A stretch of 19,152 nucleotides of DNA from Alphaproteobacteria bacterium (GTDB lineage: Bacteria > Pseudomonadota > Alphaproteobacteria > Paracaedibacterales > CAIULA01). The notes beneath the pieces are model-generated. The model made no database searches. It saw only the letters and a program-made list of their open reading frames with translations, and had not been told where the DNA came from. Below are positions 14,997 through 19,152 of this stretch, piece by piece (positions within the stretch are counted from its first letter, which is position 1; every line of letters starts with the position of its first letter). Both the position numbers and the translations under genes were made by a program. Location: contig JAIEMR010000150.1 of assembly GCA_019751935.1 (NCBI GenBank), positions 1-19,152 of the forward strand, written 5' to 3'.

Positions 14997-15608
14997 ATGG
15001 GTGTGCCTCAGCAAAAAAGTAAATTACAGTACAAAATTTACAAGGGATCTGAGATTGTAGAATTTACGGATACTCTTTACCATCTTTCCAACACTGTTTT
15101 CCGGGAATATCCCTATTTGTATGAACCAGACCTAGAAAAAGAAGGGAATTACATGGAGCGTTACACTAAGATGAAAAGTAGTTTTGTCATGATGATATAC
15201 GACGGAAATGCTCTGGTAGGGGCAGCCACGGCAGGTTCTTTGTCAGAAGAATGTGACTATGTTCGTGTTCCCTATGAAGAGGCTGGTTATAATCTCGAAA
15301 AGACCTTTTATTACGGGGAAGCTATGTTGCTTCCAACTCATCGAGGGACAGGTTTTTATAAAACAATTATGGAAGAGCGAAGGAAAGCAGCTTTAGATTG
15401 GGGAGCAACTAAGGGCACATTTATATCTGTGAATCGTTCTGATGATCATCCTTTAAGACCCCAAGGTTATACCTCTTTAAAATCTATTTGGAATCGATAT
15501 GGTTTTTTTGAATGTCCTCATTTTAAAAAGGATGCAGTTTGGAAAGATGTTGATGTAGCTGAGCCTACTTTAAAATCTCTGACTGCTTGGGTTAAGGATA
15601 TTTCATGA
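14997..15608 (+). CDS. GNAT-family N-acetyltransferase, first gene of operon
   Basis: The 203-residue protein fits the Gcn5-related acetyltransferase fold. It has a beta strand SFVMMIYDGNALVGAATAGS (near 61-80). A central strand and acetyl-CoA loop FYYGEAMLLPTHRGTGFYKTIMEERRKAA follow (near 103-131), with HRGTG as the pyrophosphate-binding turn. A C-terminal strand-helix includes GFFECPHFKK. Family members move an acetyl group from acetyl-CoA to an amine. The ATG at 14997 is chosen over a TTG at 14982 because GGAGA is correctly spaced before it. Its stop overlaps the next ATG by four bases (ATGA), so it is coupled to the carbon-nitrogen hydrolase. GNAT plus nitrilase pairing is known as fused proteins (nitrilase branch with an N-terminal RimI-like domain). 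Confidence 0.8.
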   Translation: MGVPQQKSKLQYKIYKGSEIVEFTDTLYHLSNTVFREYPYLYEPDLEKEGNYMERYTKMKSSFVMMIYDGNALVGAATAGSLSEECDYVRVPYEEAGYNLEKTFYYGEAMLLPTHRGTGFYKTIMEERRKAALDWGATKGTFISVNRSDDHPLRPQGYTSLKSIWNRYGFFECPHFKKDAVWKDVDVAEPTLKSLTAWVKDIS

Positions 15609-16471
15609 TTAGAGTTGCTGCCGCACAGTATAAATTTGAGATTTTACCTTCCATTGAAGATGTTGCTGAGAAATTAGAACAAACATGCAGGGACGCAAGA
15701 AATGGAGGAGCTGACCTATTATTATTGCCAGAGTATGCAGGCATGGAATGGATTTGGCCGCATGGTAAAAGCTTTAAAGAAAATGTTCAAGATTTTCAAA
15801 AAAATGGCTTTCAATTCTACCTCGAGAATGTGGCCCAATTGGCAATAAAATATCAGCTTATCCTTATAGCTGGTTCTTTGCCAGTGTTAGAGAATAAGGC
15901 TTATTATAATAGGACCTATATAGCCAACCCTAAGGGTGAACTTTTTTGGCAAGATAAAATTTATCTTACCCCTTCTGAATTAGCTTTAGGGGTTTTAAAG
16001 GGCGGAGATACACTTAAATTATTTAAAGCTAATTTTGGAACTTTTGCAGTATGCGTTTGCTATGATAGTGAGTTTCCAGAATTGGTAAATAAGGCTATCT
16101 TTAATGGAGTTGATATCTTGCTGATTCCAAGCTATACAGATAGCCCCCATGGGGCAAACAGAGTTCAAGTGGCGGCGCGTTGCAGAGCAATGGAAAATCA
16201 ATGTTTTTCAATAAATGCAGTGGCTTTAGGTAAAGTTGATTGTGATGAATTTTGTGATCTTGCTCTGGGGGCAGCGGCTATCTATACACCTATTGATATA
16301 GGATTCCCAGAAGATGGTATTCTTGCAAATGATTTGAGTTCTACGCATAATCTTATTTTCGCTGATCTTGACTTAGATGCTATGAGTATGACAAGGCTCA
16401 AAGGGCAAGTTCGAAATTATGAAGATCGTTCAAACCTTAAACAAACTATTATTGAAAAGGTGGAATTATGA
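15605..16471 (+). CDS. Carbon-nitrogen hydrolase (nitrilase superfamily), coupled to GNAT gene
   Basis: The 288-residue protein carries the Glu-Lys-Cys triad: Glu43 in LLLLPEYAGME, Lys118 in FWQDKIYLTP and Cys152 in AVCVCYDSEFPE. The first conserved block, MIRVAAAQYKF, is at the N terminus. The superfamily hydrolyses amides and related C-N bonds. The LPEY and CYDSEFPE forms resemble the branch found fused to RimI-type acetyltransferases in other bacteria. Here the two domains are separate genes joined by a 4-base ATGA overlap. The stop again overlaps the following ATG by four bases. The partner genes suggest that one substrate is acetylated and deamidated or de-acylated in the same pathway, but that is inference. 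Confidence 0.9.
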   Translation: MIRVAAAQYKFEILPSIEDVAEKLEQTCRDARNGGADLLLLPEYAGMEWIWPHGKSFKENVQDFQKNGFQFYLENVAQLAIKYQLILIAGSLPVLENKAYYNRTYIANPKGELFWQDKIYLTPSELALGVLKGGDTLKLFKANFGTFAVCVCYDSEFPELVNKAIFNGVDILLIPSYTDSPHGANRVQVAARCRAMENQCFSINAVALGKVDCDEFCDLALGAAAIYTPIDIGFPEDGILANDLSSTHNLIFADLDLDAMSMTRLKGQVRNYEDRSNLKQTIIEKVEL

Positions 16472-16869
16472 AAGCTTATGAATTAATCCAATCCTATTAT
16501 CAAACATTTAATGAAAGAGACCTAGAGGGATTTTTGAAGACTCTTCACCCTGAAGTTATCCATGATACTTTTTTGGGAGAAACAGAAATTGGAGTTGATG
16601 CCTTTCGAAAATATATGAAAATGTGCTTTGATTGTGTAAAAGAGACTGTTCGTGATTTAAAAGTTCTGAGTAGTCAGGATGGCACTGATGCGGCTGTAAA
16701 ATTTACTTGCGATGGTGAGTATATCAAGACTGTTAAAAACTATCCCGAAGCCCGTAATCAAAAATATAGTGTGCAATGTCATGCTTTTTTTGAAATTAGA
16801 GATGGCCTTATTTACAGGGTCGCCAGTTACTTTAATGAAAATGATTGGGCAGCGCAGCTTGCGGCGTAA
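16468..16869 (+). CDS. NTF2-like / SnoaL-like small protein
   Basis: The 133-residue protein has the cone-shaped alpha+beta pattern of the NTF2/ketosteroid-isomerase superfamily. An N-terminal helix AYELIQSYYQTFNERDLEGFLKTLHPEVIHDT is typical. It is followed by a helix FRKYMKMCFDCVKETV and curved-sheet strands (AAVKFTCDGEYIKT; KYSVQCHAFFEIRDGLIYRVASYFNEND). Members include isomerases, cyclases, dehydratases and non-catalytic binders, so no reaction is assigned. The gene overlaps the hydrolase gene by four bases, so the product probably acts on the same metabolite or stabilises an intermediate. Length is normal for a single-domain member. Confidence 0.8.
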   Translation: MKAYELIQSYYQTFNERDLEGFLKTLHPEVIHDTFLGETEIGVDAFRKYMKMCFDCVKETVRDLKVLSSQDGTDAAVKFTCDGEYIKTVKNYPEARNQKYSVQCHAFFEIRDGLIYRVASYFNENDWAAQLAA

Positions 16870-16897
16870 TAAAATCTAAGAGGGTTAGTTTGGGTCT

Positions 16898-17830
16898 ATG
16901 ATTACGGTCGTTCCTTATAATCCTATCTGGAAAAACATGTTTGAAGAAGAAGCTCCTAGAATAAAAGCGGTATTAGGAGAGAATTGCATTGCTGTTCATC
17001 ATATAGGTTCTACCTCTGTTCCGGGGCTAGCTGCAAAACCGATTATAGATATCCTTCCCGTTGTTAAAGATATCATGGGTGTCGATGCTATTAATGAAAA
17101 GATGGAGGCATTTGGTTACGAAGTGAAGGGCGAATATGGAATCTCCTTTCGAAGGTTTTTTCAAAAAGGAAATCCTGTCCGTACCCATCATGTGCATATT
17201 TTTGAGGATGGCAGTCCAGAAATTGAAAGGCATCTTAAATTCAGAGATTGGATGTGTGCGCATCCAAAGGACCTGGAAGCTTATGCTAATCTCAAGCAAG
17301 AGCTTGCACAAAAATATCCCCATGACAGAATGGGGTATGGTTTGGGTAAAGAAAGTTTCGTTGCAGCCATTAATACAAAAACTGGTTTTGATGGGTTAAG
17401 AGTTGTAAAAGCTTTGCTTCCTCGTGAATGGGAGGCTTTACGTCATTTTCGACAAAAATATTTTTTTGATAAAGTTCCAATTGCAGATCCTTGTACGTGG
17501 ACTTTTGATCATCAGGATCATGTTCATTTTGTTTTGTATAAAGGCGAGACGATTGTAGGATATGCCCATATTCAATTGTGGGCTGATGCTAGGGCTGCAT
17601 TAAGGATTATTGTGATTGAGGAATCCTATCGCCTCAAAGGTTTGGGAAGTCAATTTTTAAGTTTGTCTGAAAAATGGTTGAAGCAAAATGGCGTTTGCAG
17701 CTTGCATGTTCAGTCATCTCCTGAAGCACATTCATTTTATTTGCAGCATAAGTATATTGAAATGCCTTTTAATGATCCTGATGGTCATGAATCTGATCCA
17801 AGAGATATTTCCATTGGAAAGCTTTTGTGA
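16898..17830 (+). CDS. Bifunctional GrpB-like nucleotidyltransferase / GNAT acetyltransferase fusion
   Basis: The 310-residue protein joins two domains. Residues 1-165 are a GrpB (UPF0157) domain: VVPYNPIWKNMFEEEAPRI, the nucleotidyltransferase-fold signature HHIGSTSVPGLAAKP (34-48) followed by IIDI with Asp51, and THHVHIF with RHLKFRDWM. Residues about 170-310 are a GNAT domain with strands HVHFVLYKGETIVGYAHIQLW, the acetyl-CoA loop RLKGLG (245-250, matching R-x-x-G-x-G) and VQSSPEAHSFYLQHKYIEM. GrpB-GNAT fusions are known as an annotated architecture, but the substrate is not established. The gene follows the NTF2-like gene after 28 bases on the same strand and may be the fourth gene of the operon. 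It has a weak GGGTT ribosome site. Confidence 0.87.
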   Translation: MITVVPYNPIWKNMFEEEAPRIKAVLGENCIAVHHIGSTSVPGLAAKPIIDILPVVKDIMGVDAINEKMEAFGYEVKGEYGISFRRFFQKGNPVRTHHVHIFEDGSPEIERHLKFRDWMCAHPKDLEAYANLKQELAQKYPHDRMGYGLGKESFVAAINTKTGFDGLRVVKALLPREWEALRHFRQKYFFDKVPIADPCTWTFDHQDHVHFVLYKGETIVGYAHIQLWADARAALRIIVIEESYRLKGLGSQFLSLSEKWLKQNGVCSLHVQSSPEAHSFYLQHKYIEMPFNDPDGHESDPRDISIGKLL

Positions 17831-17929
17831 AGAATAATCCAATAATTACTTGATTTTATATTTCTCCAATAAGCAATTATATTAAATTTTCTCGTAATTT
17901 TTTCTATTAATTTTATATAATTAAAATAT

Positions 17930-17957
17930 TTGACATATTCTTCTTAGTACATAAATT
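17930..17957 (+). promoter_or_regulatory. Predicted promoter of the exported repeat protein
   Basis: TTGACA (17930-17935) is followed after 16 bp by TAAATT (17952-17957). A TATAAT at 17965-17970 lies too far from this -35 to pair with it. The surroundings are extremely AT-rich. Confidence 0.4.
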
Positions 17958-17989
17958 ATACTTATATAATTTATTATTATGGATAGAAG

Positions 17990-18769
17990 ATGAGCGTTAT
18001 TTATTTGTTTTTCATACTTTTTGTTGGTTTTTCATCATATGCAGAGGCGATGGATTTTTCCTCTTTAGATGGAGGTTCTTTGAATTTTGAGTCAAAGCAT
18101 AATAGGGATGAGCTTGTATCTTCTGCGAACAAAAGACTAAAGACTGTTACGCCTCCATTTGTTGCTGAATTTTCAGGGGATGCTTATAGCTTTTATTTTG
18201 GTACAACGAATATTTCGATGGCGAAGAAAGAAGGAAAAAAACATTCCTCTAACAAAAGAGTAACAACAACTCAGTTAGATAGGAAGCCTGTTGCAGTAAC
18301 TCCTGAGATTGTCATGATTAATAATGGTCTTGCTATTGAGGAACAACCTCAAGAAATGAAAAATCCGTTATATGGCAACCCTGTTGTAGTAAGTCCTGAG
18401 ATTGGCATGTTTAATGATGATCTTGCTATTGAAGAAAACCCTAAAGCAATGGAAGAGCTGTTCTATACAAACCGTTCTGCAGTAAGTCCAGAAGAAGGGG
18501 GAGATACATTAGATGATAAGGATTTTGTTACTGAAGTAAATTCTGAAGAGATGGAAATAACAAGGGCTCTTACTGTTGTTTCAGTAAAGTTTAAAAAAGA
18601 AGAAAATCAGAGAGATGATGCTTTTATTGATGATGATTTTTTTGAAAACGATCATTTTTCTACTAAATTTAGTGCTCTCTCTCTGGCAGCAGATAACAGT
18701 GCAGAGATCAGAGATGACAGTAAAGTAAAGAGATGTGAAAATCCTCTAAGCTTTCTTGAGCAAGAATAA
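17990..18769 (+). CDS. Predicted exported acidic protein with 31-residue tandem repeats
   Basis: The 259-residue product begins with a signal peptide (MSVIYLFFILFVGFSSYAEA), cleavage after residue 20. Three imperfect tandem units follow with an exact 31-residue period: KPVAVTPEI from 99, NPVVVSPEI from 130, and NRSAVSPEE from 161. The first two also share the LAIEE block. The DNA repeats at 93 bp (18287, 18380) with high similarity, which suggests recent duplication. The tail is strongly acidic (FIDDDFFENDHF). The chain looks largely unstructured, and I recognise no family. A secreted or surface role is inferred from the signal peptide. Confidence 0.65.
   Translation: MSVIYLFFILFVGFSSYAEAMDFSSLDGGSLNFESKHNRDELVSSANKRLKTVTPPFVAEFSGDAYSFYFGTTNISMAKKEGKKHSSNKRVTTTQLDRKPVAVTPEIVMINNGLAIEEQPQEMKNPLYGNPVVVSPEIGMFNDDLAIEENPKAMEELFYTNRSAVSPEEGGDTLDDKDFVTEVNSEEMEITRALTVVSVKFKKEENQRDDAFIDDDFFENDHFSTKFSALSLAADNSAEIRDDSKVKRCENPLSFLEQE
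18284..18562 (+). repeat. 93-bp in-frame tandem repeat inside the exported acidic protein
   Basis: Units start at 18284, 18377 and 18470. The first two are nearly collinear in bases (CCTGTTG.AGTAA.TCCTGAGATT blocks); the third keeps only the GCAGTAAGTCC part. The length is a multiple of three, so unit number could change without a frameshift. Confidence 0.6.
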
Positions 18770-18897
18770 TAAGCAGACATCAGATGTTTTGAAACGATAG
18801 CATCAATTCCATAATTTTCTTTCGGTCCTATTTACACTACAGGTTTATTTAAGTAAATTTTAATCTTTTTGCATTAAATTGTTCTTATGGTTAAAAA

Positions 18898-18919
18898 TTC
18901 TAGACAATACTATCTAGAA
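18898..18919. promoter_or_regulatory. Perfect 7-bp inverted repeat upstream of the last gene
   Basis: TTCTAGA (18898-18904) and TCTAGAA (18913-18919) flank eight bases. The repeat ends directly before the AAGGAG ribosome site of the gene at 18935. It could be an operator or a leader hairpin controlling that gene. Confidence 0.4.
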
Positions 18920-18934
18920 AAAGGAGATAAAGCT

Positions 18935-19152
18935 ATGTTTAAAAAATTAGGATTTGCTGTTTTTATGTTAGCCATTGCAGCCTCGTCTCATGTTTTCGCA
19001 GGTGGTGGGAAAGTAGAAAAAAAAGTATCAGTAAGAATTGCTCCTTGTGCCGAAAGGACTACAACAAAGGAATGTCGAGATGGTCCTCATTGTGTTTGGA
19101 ATACTAAAAGTAACTCTTGTCTGAGGGGTGACTGTTTTGGTCGCACCAGAAC
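18935..19152 (+). CDS. Exported cysteine-rich protein, 3' end cut by the window edge
   Basis: ATG at 18935 is preceded by AAGGAG (18921-18926) at good spacing. The frame stays open to the last base (72 full codons). The first 22 residues form a signal peptide (MFKKLGFAVFMLAIAASSHVFA). The mature part is basic, with five cysteines at 38, 47, 53, 62 and 67, including ECRDGPHCVWNTKSNSC. This C-x8-C-x5-C-x8-C-x4-C spacing looks like a small disulfide-stapled module and recalls PSI-like cysteine motifs, though I cannot assign a family. Export would let the disulfides form in the periplasm or outside. Its total length is unknown. Confidence 0.7.
   Translation, partial: MFKKLGFAVFMLAIAASSHVFAGGGKVEKKVSVRIAPCAERTTTKECRDGPHCVWNTKSNSCLRGDCFGRTR

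Noticed and set aside
16468..16869. Calling the NTF2-like protein a ketosteroid isomerase
   Set aside because: The fold is shared by many unrelated activities, and the isomerase catalytic residues cannot be placed with confidence.
1..19152. CRISPR array, tRNA, rRNA, transposase, integrase or toxin-antitoxin pair
   Set aside because: I looked for regularly spaced direct repeats, cloverleaf-type sequences and recombinase motifs and saw none. The repeats present are palindromic elements and in-frame protein repeats.

Overview
The window is AT-rich bacterial DNA with compact, mostly single-gene or short-operon layout. The core genes are a split glycyl-tRNA synthetase (glyQ-glyS), a DnaA-related regulator with the HdaA layout, a PEP synthase and the rplU-rpmA ribosomal pair. 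Together they suggest a low-GC alphaproteobacterium. Many small exported proteins, an exported ankyrin-repeat protein and scattered palindromic repeats fit an intracellular, protist-associated lineage such as the Holosporales or Rickettsiales. The lineage is inferred from gene content; no marker was compared.

Layout. Bases 1-374 hold the end (or all) of an unrecognised gene. A 268-bp, MITE-like nested inverted repeat follows (381-648). Next is a nitrilase-superfamily hydrolase on the minus strand (659-1480), bracketed by inverted copies of one end of that repeat (608-648 and 1502-1540). Then come hdaA (+), an unrecognised 289-residue protein (-) and glyQS (+). From 6547 to 8728 lie three small exported orphans and a flavodoxin-fold FMN reductase. 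A second palindromic repeat (7851-7946) sits in the only gene-free stretch longer than 300 bp. A MerR-TipAS regulator (8822-9769) faces a convergent PEP synthase (9921-12311). The rplU-rpmA operon (-) has a clear promoter and terminator.

The right third carries the exported ankyrin protein (13347-14030) and a small outer-membrane beta-barrel protein (14117-14809); the two converge on a strong hairpin. It then carries a tightly coupled operon, 14997-17830: GNAT acetyltransferase, carbon-nitrogen hydrolase, NTF2-like protein, and a GrpB-GNAT fusion. The first three overlap by 4 nt at each junction and probably act in one unassigned pathway; this is the best candidate for an undescribed system. 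The window ends with an exported acidic protein containing 31-residue tandem repeats and the start of an exported cysteine-rich protein that runs off the edge.

The glyQS, hdaA and rplU-rpmA genes serve translation and replication control, and PEP synthase feeds gluconeogenesis. The rest is accessory: at least seven predicted exported proteins, most with no family I recognise. No tRNA, rRNA, CRISPR array, transposase or integrase was seen.
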